Assembly (NCBI RefSeq): GCF_042680805.1
Contig: NZ_JBHUEM010000001.1
Location: forward strand, 1-64,000
Source of the DNA: Bacillus_CJ salitolerans
Lineage (GTDB): Bacteria; Bacillota; Bacilli; Bacillales; SA4
Direction of reading: 5' to 3'
Length of the DNA stretch: 64,000 nt
Notes under the pieces: generated by a model
What the model was told of the DNA's origin: nothing
Seen by the model: only the letters and a program-made list of their open reading frames with translations
Databases searched by the model: none
Shown: positions 34,454-41,647 of the stretch, in pieces
How positions within the stretch are numbered: position 1 is the first letter of the stretch
Layout: each line of letters starts with the position of its first letter
Program-made: the position numbers and the translations under genes

Positions 34454-35818
34454 TTGTCGGATATATTTGCAGATCGAACCCCACCTCAAAATATAGAAGC
34501 CGAGCAAGCTGTTCTAGGTGCCATATTTTTAGAAGCATCGAGTCTAACAGTCGTTTCAGAGATATTAATTCCAGAAGATTTTTATCGAGCTTCTCATCAA
34601 AAAATTTTCCACACGATGCTGACACTTTCAGAAAAAGGAGAACCTGTTGATTTAGTCACGGTAACTTCTGAATTAGCGGATCTCAAGCTATTAGAGGAGA
34701 TTGGTGGTGTTTCTTATTTAAGTGACCTAGCCAATTCAGTTCCAACAGCAGCAAATGTTGAATACTATGCGAAAATCATCGAAGAGAAATCGATTCTACG
34801 GAGATTAATCAGAACCGCTACGACAATCGCAACAGATGGGTATTCAAGAGATGATGAAGTAGATGTTCTATTAAATGAAGCGGAGAAGAGTATTTTAGAT
34901 GTGTCGAGAAGAAAAGGCGGAGGAGCCTTTCAAAATATTAAAGATGTACTTGTCGATGCTTATGATAACATCGAGCAACTGGCAACTCGTGTAGGGGAGA
35001 TTACAGGAATTCCAACCGGCTTTACTGAGCTTGATAGAATGACAGCGGGATTTCAACGAAATGATTTAATTATTGTAGCAGCTCGTCCTTCTGTAGGTAA
35101 GACAGCCTTCTCCTTGAATATTGCTCAAAACGTAGCAACAAAAGCTGGGGAAAATGTAGCGATTTTCAGTCTGGAGATGGGTGCACAGCAGCTTGTGATG
35201 CGTATGCTATGTGCGGAAGGAAATATCAATGCTCAAGCCCTTCGTACAGGTAAGCTTACACCTGAAGACTGGGGAAAGCTTACTATGGCAATGGGTAGCT
35301 TATCAAATGCAGGTATTTATATTGATGATACACCTGGTATTAAAATCAATGAAATCCGTTCGAAGTGTAGAAGATTAAAGCAAGAAAGTGGACTTGGAAT
35401 GATCTTGATTGATTACTTACAGCTTATTCAAGGAAATGGACGAGCTGGAGAGAATCGTCAACAGGAAGTTTCAGAGATTTCCCGTTCATTAAAAGCCCTT
35501 GCTCGTGAGCTTCAAGTACCTGTTATTGCCCTATCACAGTTATCGCGTGGAGTAGAATCACGTCAGGACAAACGTCCAATGATGTCAGACATTCGTGAAT
35601 CAGGAAGTATTGAGCAGGATGCTGATATCGTGGCCTTCCTTTATCGTGATGACTATTATGATAAAGAATCAGAGAATAAAAATATCATTGAAATCATTAT
35701 AGCTAAGCAACGTAACGGCCCGACCGGAACCGTTGAACTTGCCTTTGTAAAAGAATACAACAAATTCGTTAACCTCGAGAGAAGATTTGAAGACTCAAAT
35801 GTTCCCGCCGGTGCGTAA
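34454..35818 (+). CDS. dnaC: replicative DNA helicase (DnaB type; DnaC in B. subtilis)
   Basis: A 454-residue hexameric 5'-3' helicase that unwinds the fork. The N-terminal DnaB domain begins DRTPPQNIEAEQAVLGAIFLE. The RecA-like domain has Walker A AARPSVGKTAFSLN, Walker B MILIDYLQLI and the DnaB signature SQLSRGVESRQDKRPMMSDIRESGSIEQDAD. It starts at TTG 34454 after GGAGGAAC. It has its own terminator. No intein is present. Confidence 0.96.
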   Translation: MSDIFADRTPPQNIEAEQAVLGAIFLEASSLTVVSEILIPEDFYRASHQKIFHTMLTLSEKGEPVDLVTVTSELADLKLLEEIGGVSYLSDLANSVPTAANVEYYAKIIEEKSILRRLIRTATTIATDGYSRDDEVDVLLNEAEKSILDVSRRKGGGAFQNIKDVLVDAYDNIEQLATRVGEITGIPTGFTELDRMTAGFQRNDLIIVAARPSVGKTAFSLNIAQNVATKAGENVAIFSLEMGAQQLVMRMLCAEGNINAQALRTGKLTPEDWGKLTMAMGSLSNAGIYIDDTPGIKINEIRSKCRRLKQESGLGMILIDYLQLIQGNGRAGENRQQEVSEISRSLKALARELQVPVIALSQLSRGVESRQDKRPMMSDIRESGSIEQDADIVAFLYRDDYYDKESENKNIIEIIIAKQRNGPTGTVELAFVKEYNKFVNLERRFEDSNVPAGA

Positions 35819-35850
35819 AACCCTCTTTTTCAAAGAGGGTTTTTTATTTT
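35818..35850 (+). terminator. helicase gene terminator
   Basis: AACCCTCTTT/AAAGAGGGTT stem with TTC loop and T-rich tail, directly after the stop codon. Confidence 0.9.
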
Positions 35851-35865
35851 ATAAGTTTAAGTATA

Positions 35866-36026
35866 AGTTTCTAGAGTTTAGTTTATATTATGTTACCGCT
35901 AAATCCAGCTCTATCGCAAGAGCCACTCGAGGTCAAATAACCTGTCATAAATAAAAGGGAAACCACCCTTTTTTTCATGACAGAACATTTGCTTGTCGTG
36001 GCTATACTGGGCGCTTGCGCCTTTTG
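35866..36026 (+). repeat. intergenic palindromic repeat, copy F
   Basis: Begins TTAGTTTATATTATGTTACC like copies B and C, has GAGCCACTCGAGGTCAAATA, and a central CTGTCAT/ATGACAG stem flanked by CAAAT/ATTTG; the right end is shortened (CTGGGCGCTTGCGCC). Confidence 0.8.
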
Positions 36027-36096
36027 TTCTTAGTACCTGGTATTAACCCAAATTTTTTTGTTTCATTAAAAAATGTCACACGAATGTCAATAATGA

Positions 36097-36140
36097 TATA
36101 CCGAACAAATCTTACATAATGAATCTTAATGTTCGGATTT
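36097..36140. promoter_or_regulatory. paired PurBoxes (PurR operator)
   Basis: Inverted boxes with cores CCGAAC (36101-36106) and GTTCGG (36131-36136). The right box AATGTTCGGATTT matches the reverse PurBox AWWGTTCGGWWWT at all 13 positions; the left matches about 11 of 13. They lie just upstream of the purA promoter, as expected for repression by PurR and relief by PRPP. Confidence 0.85.
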
Positions 36141-36143
36141 AAT

Positions 36144-36172
36144 TTGACTTTTTGCCAAAAAATCAGTATACT
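36144..36172 (+). promoter_or_regulatory. purA promoter
   Basis: TTGACT (36144-36149), 17-bp spacer, TATACT (36167-36172). The roughly 215-base leader contains a hairpin (GATAGT/ACTATC around CGTAT/ATACG, near 36221-36266) but no clear terminator. Confidence 0.75.
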
Positions 36173-36394
36173 TACAGTTGTTTGAAGAGAAAATGTATCG
36201 ATTAGAGAAGATTGTTAATTGATAGTTTGTTGTTTTCGTATATGGGTAAAATACGAATACTATCAGAGGCTTGTGGGTGTCTACTTGTCTACATAATGGA
36301 ACAAAGAGTATTAAAAATGCTTCCATCGAATTCTGATTAGGAACAACAATCGTCTACGAAAAGAGCGTTAGGTAAATACATGGAGGTGCACGAG

Positions 36395-37687
36395 ATGTCA
36401 TCAGTTGTAGTAGTAGGTACACAATGGGGAGACGAAGGAAAAGGGAAAATTACAGACTTTCTTTCCGAAAATGCAGAGGTTGTAGCAAGGTATCAAGGTG
36501 GAAATAATGCAGGTCACACGATTGTATTTAATGGTCACAAATATAAGCTACACTTAATTCCTTCAGGAATATTCTATTCTGATAAAATTTGTGTATTAGG
36601 AAACGGCATGGTAATTGATCCAAAGGCGTTAGTAGCTGAATTAAAATACTTACATGATTTAGGTGTCAGCACAGAAAACCTTCGTATTAGCAACCGAGCT
36701 CATGTTATTTTACCTTATCATTTACGATTAGATGAAGTAGAAGAAGAACGTAAAGGTGCGAACAAAATAGGTACTACGAAAAAAGGTATTGGACCAGCTT
36801 ACATGGATAAAGCGGCTCGAACTGGAATTCGTATTGCGGATTTATTAGATCGTGAAGAATTTGAGACGAAATTAACCCATAATCTTAATGAAAAGAATCG
36901 CCTCCTAGAGAAGTTTTATGAGGTGGAAGGATTAAAAATAGAAGATATTTTAGACGAGTATTATGAATATGGACAGCAAATCGCTAAGTATGTATGTGAT
37001 ACTTCTGTTGTGCTGAATAATGCATTAGATGAAGGTAGACGTGTATTGTTTGAGGGAGCACAAGGTGTAATGCTTGATATAGACCAAGGTACGTATCCGT
37101 TTGTTACGTCTTCTAATCCGATTGCTGGTGGTGTGACAATTGGGAATGGTGTAGGACCTTCAAAAATTAAGCATGTTGTAGGTGTGTCAAAAGCATATAC
37201 CACTCGTGTTGGTGATGGTCCATTCCCTACTGAAATTCACGATGAAATTGGGCATCAAATTCGTGAAGTAGGTCGTGAATACGGAACAACAACAGGACGA
37301 CCACGTCGTGTTGGGTGGTTTGATAGTGTGGTTGTAAGGCATGCAAAAAGAGTAAGTGGCATTACGGATCTTTCGTTAAATTCAATCGATGTCTTAACGG
37401 GGATTGAAACGCTAAAAATTTGCGTAGCTTATCAATATAATGGGGAATTAATTGAGGAATTTCCGGCTAGTTTAAAAGTATTGGCGAAGTGTGAACCCGT
37501 ATATGAGGAGCTACCAGGCTGGACAGAAGATATAACAGGTGTACGTAGCTTACATGAATTACCAGAAAATGCACGTCACTATTTAGAGAGAATTTCTCAA
37601 TTAACAGGTATTCCATTATCGATTTTTTCAGTTGGACCAGATCGTAAACAAACGAATCTGCTAAGAAGTGTATATGGACCACAATAA
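36395..37687 (+). CDS. purA: adenylosuccinate synthetase
   Basis: PurA (430 residues) makes adenylosuccinate from IMP, aspartate and GTP, the first step from IMP to AMP. The P-loop-like GTQWGDEGKGK is at the N-terminus. GGNNAGHT, the IMP-binding GTTKKGIGPAY and the aspartate-binding TTTGRPRR block are present. The ATG at 36395 follows GGAGGTGCACGAG and gives the B. subtilis length; an in-frame ATG five codons upstream (36380) is rejected. It is controlled by the upstream PurBoxes and is monocistronic. Confidence 0.97.
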   Translation: MSSVVVVGTQWGDEGKGKITDFLSENAEVVARYQGGNNAGHTIVFNGHKYKLHLIPSGIFYSDKICVLGNGMVIDPKALVAELKYLHDLGVSTENLRISNRAHVILPYHLRLDEVEEERKGANKIGTTKKGIGPAYMDKAARTGIRIADLLDREEFETKLTHNLNEKNRLLEKFYEVEGLKIEDILDEYYEYGQQIAKYVCDTSVVLNNALDEGRRVLFEGAQGVMLDIDQGTYPFVTSSNPIAGGVTIGNGVGPSKIKHVVGVSKAYTTRVGDGPFPTEIHDEIGHQIREVGREYGTTTGRPRRVGWFDSVVVRHAKRVSGITDLSLNSIDVLTGIETLKICVAYQYNGELIEEFPASLKVLAKCEPVYEELPGWTEDITGVRSLHELPENARHYLERISQLTGIPLSIFSVGPDRKQTNLLRSVYGPQ

Positions 37688-37702
37688 TCAATGAAATGTC
37701 AT

Positions 37703-37744
37703 AAACAGCCCTGTCAACTATTGTCGAATAGGGCTGTTTTTGTT
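37703..37744 (+). terminator. purA terminator
   Basis: AAACAGCCCT/AGGGCTGTTT (37703-37712 with 37730-37739) with a 17-base loop and T run. Confidence 0.85.
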
Positions 37745-37841
37745 ATAGTAAAAAAGGCTGATTCAGACGTTCAAAAAATATCTTGCAATCTATTTAGAAA
37801 TTTGATATTATATTTTTTGTCGTCATTATATCATTATTTTC

Positions 37842-37867
37842 GAGCCATTAGCACAGTCGGTAGAGCA
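37842..37867 (+). pseudogene. truncated tRNA-Lys 5' end
   Basis: GAGCCATTAGCACAGTCGGT plus AGAGCA repeats the acceptor and D-arm part of the complete tRNA-Lys 160 bp downstream (one change), then diverges. No anticodon or T arm follows, so it cannot make a tRNA. Confidence 0.75.
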
Positions 37868-38001
37868 CGTCCGAATATGCTCCATTGACTTCCATCAGCA
37901 TACCAATCGAACAGCAGCTTGAATAAGCTTTCTGAGATTGGGATGTCAAAGATGAAATGGTTACGAAGATATGAATGATGTACCTTTTCGATTAGTAATT
38001 C

Positions 38002-38077
38002 GAGCCATTAGCTCAGTCGGTAGAGCATCTGACTTTTAATCAGAGGGTCGAAGGTTCGAGTCCTTCATGGCTCACCA
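38002..38077 (+). tRNA. tRNA-Lys (TTT)
   Basis: A full cloverleaf of 76 bases with acceptor GAGCCAT/ATGGCTC, anticodon loop with TTT, T arm GGTTCGAGTCC and encoded CCA. First complete member of a Lys-Glu-Asp-Phe cluster in the order of the B. subtilis trnY group upstream of the wal operon. Confidence 0.97.
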
Positions 38078-38095
38078 TTTTATTTATTTTATTAT

Positions 38096-38167
38096 GGCCC
38101 ATTGGTCAAGCGGTTAAGACACCGCCCTTTCACGGCGGTAACACGGGTTCGAATCCCGTATGGGTCA
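38096..38167 (+). tRNA. tRNA-Glu (TTC)
   Basis: A full cloverleaf: acceptor GGCCCAT/ATGGGTC, anticodon stem CCGCC/GGCGG with loop CTTTCAC (anticodon TTC), T arm CGGGTTCGAATCCCG. CCA is not encoded and must be added by the nucleotidyltransferase. Confidence 0.97.
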
Positions 38168-38179
38168 TATTTTTTCAAC

Positions 38180-38200
38180 GTCCTGTGGTGTAGCAACGAG
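38180..38200 (+). pseudogene. truncated tRNA-Asp 5' end
   Basis: GTCCTGTGGTGTAGC resembles the first bases of the intact tRNA-Asp at 38328 (GTCCCGTGGTGTAGC), then the sequence departs. It is short and diverged, so the identity is less sure than for the Lys and Phe fragments. Confidence 0.5.
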
Positions 38201-38327
38201 CGAAACTTCAATGAATAAGCAGCGAGTTATCCCGACGCATCCATCATCCATGAAATAGTTTTAGAGGAAGGGACAGGTTGCCCTACTTGTAATAGTACGC
38301 ATTGTTAAGCACTTAATTTATTGTCAA

Positions 38328-38403
38328 GGTCCCGTGGTGTAGCGGTTAACATGCCTGCCTGTCACGCAGGAGATCGCGGGTTCGATTCCCGTCGGGACCG
38401 CCA
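38328..38403 (+). tRNA. tRNA-Asp (GTC)
   Basis: A full cloverleaf of 76 bases: acceptor GGTCCCG/CGGGACC, anticodon stem CCTGC/GCAGG with GTC, T arm CGGGTTCGATTCCCG, CCA encoded. Confidence 0.97.
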
Positions 38404-38490
38404 TTTTACATACTAGTGAGTTTTTCCTATTTTTTTTATAGCGAAAAGAGTCGTAATTCTCTTCCTTTTGGACTATACTTATAAGACATG

Positions 38491-38588
38491 TACTGAGATT
38501 CGGAAGAAGCTTTGCCAACAAATACAGAACTAGTCTTTATTCAGATTTCTAAATTTAATTATGGCTCGGTAGCTCAGTCGGTAGAGCA
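38491..38588 (+). repeat. 98-bp direct repeat, first copy, with truncated tRNA-Phe
   Basis: Bases 38491-38588 recur at 38651-38748 with three visible differences. The repeat covers TACTGAGATT, a long AT-rich stretch with AACTAGTCTTTATTCAG, and the first 26 bases of tRNA-Phe (38563-38588). The first copy ends after the D arm; only the second continues into a full tRNA. Confidence 0.85.
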
Positions 38589-38650
38589 CGATCGAATAAG
38601 CTTCTCTGAATAAACATCAGCGTACCAATCGAGCAGCATCTTGGAATACG

Positions 38651-38748
38651 TACTGAGATTGGGACGAAGCTTTGCCAACAAATACAGAACTAGTCTTTAT
38701 TCAGATTTTTAAATTTAATTATGGCTCGGTAGCTCAGTCGGTAGAGCA
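38651..38748 (+). repeat. 98-bp direct repeat, second copy
   Basis: Partner of 38491-38588, 160 bp apart. It runs into the intact tRNA-Phe. Confidence 0.85.
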
Positions 38749-38795
38749 AAGGACTGAAAATCCTTGTGTCGGCGGTTCGATTCCGTCCCGAGCCA
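38723..38795 (+). tRNA. tRNA-Phe (GAA)
   Basis: A full cloverleaf: acceptor GGCTCGG/CCGAGCC, anticodon GAA in CTGAAAA, T arm GGCGGTTCGATTCCGTC. CCA is not encoded. Last tRNA of the cluster, followed by a terminator. Confidence 0.96.
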
Positions 38796-38798
38796 TCA

Positions 38799-38832
38799 TA
38801 AAAAGACATGTCGAAAACACATGTCTTTTTTC
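38799..38832 (+). terminator. tRNA cluster terminator
   Basis: AAAAAGACATGT/ACATGTCTTTTTT stem and T run right after tRNA-Phe. Confidence 0.85.
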
Positions 38833-39026
38833 ATTGAAATTTTACTTTATCTGGAAATTATTTGGCATAAAATGTCAGAAATGATACATTTATGTAACAA
38901 ATGACTCTTTTTTCTCCAATTTTTTTGGGGTATATGATAAAGTAAAAAAAGTGAGAAATATGAACATTGATTCACTCACGCTTTCTACATATGATAGTTT
39001 ACTATTTTAAAAGTTAATAGAGAACT

Positions 39027-39050
39027 GTTAGCTCACAAAAGGTGAGTAAC
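39027..39050 (+). other. hairpin in the M23 peptidase leader
   Basis: GTTA-g-CTCAC pairs with GTGAG-TAAC around AAAAG, 44 bp before the GTG start. No T run follows. It may be a regulatory mRNA structure; I do not recognise a riboswitch class. Confidence 0.4.
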
Positions 39051-39093
39051 CTTATACTAAAAAGAGATAGCCTTTTCTTTAGGGGGAAAAACA

Positions 39094-40560
39094 GTGTTAA
39101 TTTTGAAAGATAAATTAAAGTCTATTTTTAAAAAAGAGTCTTACAGTGTATCAGACTTAGTAAAACGAGCAGCTGTTACAACCGCTGTCATTGCAACACT
39201 AACGTTAGGAACAGTTTCAGCTGATAATGGTGGAACTGATCATATCAAGACCGTTTATCATGTATATGTGAATGACGAACGATTAGGTACAATTGACAAC
39301 AAAGAGATTATTGAACAATACATACAAAAGCGTGAACAAGAAGTTCTTGAAGAAAACCCACAGTTTTCATTTGGATTAGACGATAATGTTGTTTACATAC
39401 AGGAAAAAGTATTTAGATCTCTCGTTGATAATGATCAAGTATTAGAGAAATTAGCAGATAAACTTGAAGTGCTTGCTGATGCCTCAGCTATTGAAATTAA
39501 TGGTGAGCCTGTTGTGTTTTTAGAGAATGCTGAAAAAACAGAAGAAGTTTTTAAGGCACTGAAGTTAAAATATGTTTCAGAGGAAGTTTTGACAAACATT
39601 GAATCAAGGGATGCAGGTGATCCTTTACCACCTCTCAAAGAAGGTGAGTCTCGTATATTAGACGTAACTTTTGAAGAGAATGTTACAATTTCAAATGAAA
39701 AAGTTTCTCCAGCTGATATTTATTCGACTGAAGAAGCAGTTACATACTTAACAAAAGGTACATTAGAAGAGAAGAAGTACATTGTTCAAGCAGGTGATGT
39801 ATTAGGAAAGATTGCTTCTAAGCATGAATTATCACTTGCGGATTTATTAGCTTTAAATCCAGGAATGAAAGAAGATACACTCATTGATATTGGTGATGAG
39901 TTGAATGTTACAGCTTATAAACCATACATTCATGTTGTTGTTAAAGAAGAAGTATACAAAAAAGAAAGTATCGCCTTTAAAAGAGAAGTAAAAGAAAATG
40001 ATAAAATGTATAAGGGCGATAAAAAAGTTACGCAAGAAGGGCGTAATGGAGAAAGGCTAGTTAACTATATTGTTTCAAAACAAAATGGCCAAATTATTAA
40101 TAAGGAAACGATAAAGGAAGAAATATTGAAAGATCCTGTAACAGAAATTATTGAAAAAGGCACAAAGGTTATTGCCTCTCGTGGTACAGGAAGCTTTGCA
40201 TGGCCTGCGGTTGGTGGTTATATATCAAGTAGTATGGGCTACCGCTGGGGAAGCTTACATAAAGGTATTGATATTGCTAGACCAAGTAATCGAAATATCC
40301 TGGCTGCTGATAATGGAGTTGTAACATTCACTGGATATGATGGTGCATATGGAAACAAGATTGTTATTAACCATAACAATGGTTATAAAACAATATATGC
40401 TCATTTAAGCAGTATTAGTGTTAAGAATGGCCAGACAGTTGCGAAGGGCCAAAAAATTGGAATTATGGGTTCAACAGGTCGTTCGACAGGTATTCATTTA
40501 CATTTTGAAGTATATCTAAATGGGCAGTTAAAGAACCCGACTAGTTATATTAATAGATAA
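39094..40560 (+). CDS. secreted M23 peptidase with LysM and G5 domains
   Basis: A 488-residue exported cell-wall hydrolase. An N-terminal membrane/signal segment (AAVTTAVIATLTLGTVSA, about residues 25-43) is followed by an extended region, a LysM domain (YIVQAGDVLGKIASKHELSLADLLALNPG), a G5-like domain (about 275-345), and a C-terminal M23 lysostaphin-type metallopeptidase. The Zn-site motifs are H-x3-D in SLHKGIDIARP and HLHFEV. It should cleave peptidoglycan cross-links. It starts at GTG 39094 after AGGGGGAAAAACA. It sits directly upstream of walRK, whose regulon in Bacillus is cell-wall hydrolases, so WalR control is plausible; no clear WalR box was found. Confidence 0.88.
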   Translation: MLILKDKLKSIFKKESYSVSDLVKRAAVTTAVIATLTLGTVSADNGGTDHIKTVYHVYVNDERLGTIDNKEIIEQYIQKREQEVLEENPQFSFGLDDNVVYIQEKVFRSLVDNDQVLEKLADKLEVLADASAIEINGEPVVFLENAEKTEEVFKALKLKYVSEEVLTNIESRDAGDPLPPLKEGESRILDVTFEENVTISNEKVSPADIYSTEEAVTYLTKGTLEEKKYIVQAGDVLGKIASKHELSLADLLALNPGMKEDTLIDIGDELNVTAYKPYIHVVVKEEVYKKESIAFKREVKENDKMYKGDKKVTQEGRNGERLVNYIVSKQNGQIINKETIKEEILKDPVTEIIEKGTKVIASRGTGSFAWPAVGGYISSSMGYRWGSLHKGIDIARPSNRNILAADNGVVTFTGYDGAYGNKIVINHNNGYKTIYAHLSSISVKNGQTVAKGQKIGIMGSTGRSTGIHLHFEVYLNGQLKNPTSYINR

Positions 40561-40582
40561 AAGCTACCAACTAAATAGATTG

Positions 40583-40612
40583 ATCCTCTAGTTTATAGCT
40601 AGAGGATTTTTT
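40583..40612 (+). terminator. M23 peptidase terminator
   Basis: ATCCTCTAG/CTAGAGGAT stem followed by TTTTTT. Confidence 0.9.
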
Positions 40613-40829
40613 AGTTCTCCCAGAAACACTGCTTGTAAACTTTCAGTTTAAGATTTTTCATTATTTCGAACTTTCAATATAAAAAAATGATAAAATGATT
40701 GGAAAGAACCACCTTTATTACACTAGGTGATTTCTATTACTAGAAATGGTAAAGTTATAGTAGAATCATAGAATTATTTATGTAGGTTTTCTCAGTTAAT
40801 ATGATTTGTTGGAACAGAATCAACAGATG

Positions 40830-40897
40830 CTGATAGTTATTCCTCACCTAACCTTCTTCGACTCTTCAAAGTTTTGAAGTGAAGGTCTTACTATCAG
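40830..40897 (+). promoter_or_regulatory. nested-stem leader of walR
   Basis: Three nested complementary pairs: CTGATAGT (40830)/ACTATCAG (40890), ACCTTC (40851)/GAAGGT (40881), CTTCAA (40864)/TTGAAG (40874). They form one long interrupted hairpin ending 34 bp before the walR start. A smaller hairpin ATTTCTA/TAGAAAT lies at 40730-40747. The rest of the 371-bp gap holds no gene. Confidence 0.5.
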
Positions 40898-40931
40898 TAA
40901 TCAAGGAATTATAAGAAGTGAGGTTTTGTTG

Positions 40932-41642
40932 ATGGAAAAAAGAAGAATACTAGTTGTTGATGATGAGAAACCAATTGCAGACATTTTAAAATTTAACCTT
41001 CAAAAGGAAGGTTACGAGGTTGTCTGCGCTTATGACGGTGCAGAAGCTGTCCAAGCAGTGGAGCAGAATAACCCTGATTTAATTTTATTAGATATTATGC
41101 TTCCCCAAAAGGACGGTATGGAAGTTTGCCGGGAAATTCGAAAAAAATATGAAATGCCGATTATTATGTTAACAGCAAAAGACTCTGAAATTGACAAAGT
41201 CCTTGGTTTAGAACTAGGTGCTGACGATTATGTAACAAAGCCCTTTAGTACAAGAGAGCTTCTTGCAAGAGTGAAAGCAAACATGAGACGGCACCACCAG
41301 AAGACTTCAACTGAAGCTGCAATTGAAACAAATGAAATCACCATTGGGACATTAGTCATTCATCCAGATGCCTACTCGGTATCTAAGCGTGGTGTTGAAA
41401 TTGAACTCACTCACCGTGAATTTGAGTTGCTTCACTATTTAGCGAAGCACATTGGTCAGGTTATGACACGTGAGCATTTGCTTCAAACGGTTTGGGGTTA
41501 TGATTATTATGGGGATGTACGTACAGTCGATGTGACGGTAAGAAGATTACGAGAAAAAATAGAGGATAGTCCTAGTCATCCATCTTGGATTGTGACAAGA
41601 AGAGGTGTAGGATATTATCTTCGTAATCCAGAGCAGGAGTAG
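40932..41642 (+). CDS. walR: essential response regulator WalR
   Basis: WalR (YycF, 236 residues) is an OmpR-type regulator that matches cell-wall hydrolase expression to growth. The receiver domain has the acidic pocket VDDEK and phospho-acceptor Asp in LILLDIMLP, with Lys in TKPFS. The C-terminal winged helix has LTHREFELLHYLAKHIGQVMTREHLL and VDVTVRRLREKIED. The ATG at 40932 (MEKRRILVV) follows GTGAGG; two TTG codons just upstream are in frame but closer to the site. First gene of walRKHIJ-htrC. Confidence 0.97.
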   Translation: MEKRRILVVDDEKPIADILKFNLQKEGYEVVCAYDGAEAVQAVEQNNPDLILLDIMLPQKDGMEVCREIRKKYEMPIIMLTAKDSEIDKVLGLELGADDYVTKPFSTRELLARVKANMRRHHQKTSTEAAIETNEITIGTLVIHPDAYSVSKRGVEIELTHREFELLHYLAKHIGQVMTREHLLQTVWGYDYYGDVRTVDVTVRRLREKIEDSPSHPSWIVTRRGVGYYLRNPEQE

Positions 41643-41647
41643 TGAAG

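Noticed and set aside
36180..36394. Possible purine riboswitch in the purA leader (ATATGG, TCTAC-like pieces).
   Set aside because: The three-way junction, P3 loop and conserved J2/3 of purine riboswitches cannot be formed; PurBoxes and a promoter explain control.
37691..37888. 65-codon ORF after purA.
   Set aside because: It starts inside the purA terminator region and ends in a tRNA fragment.
38324..38521. 65-codon minus-strand ORF across tRNA-Asp.
   Set aside because: Antisense to a complete tRNA gene, without a start signal.
38672..38884. 70-codon ORF spanning tRNA-Phe.
   Set aside because: It runs through an intact tRNA and its terminator; not a protein gene.
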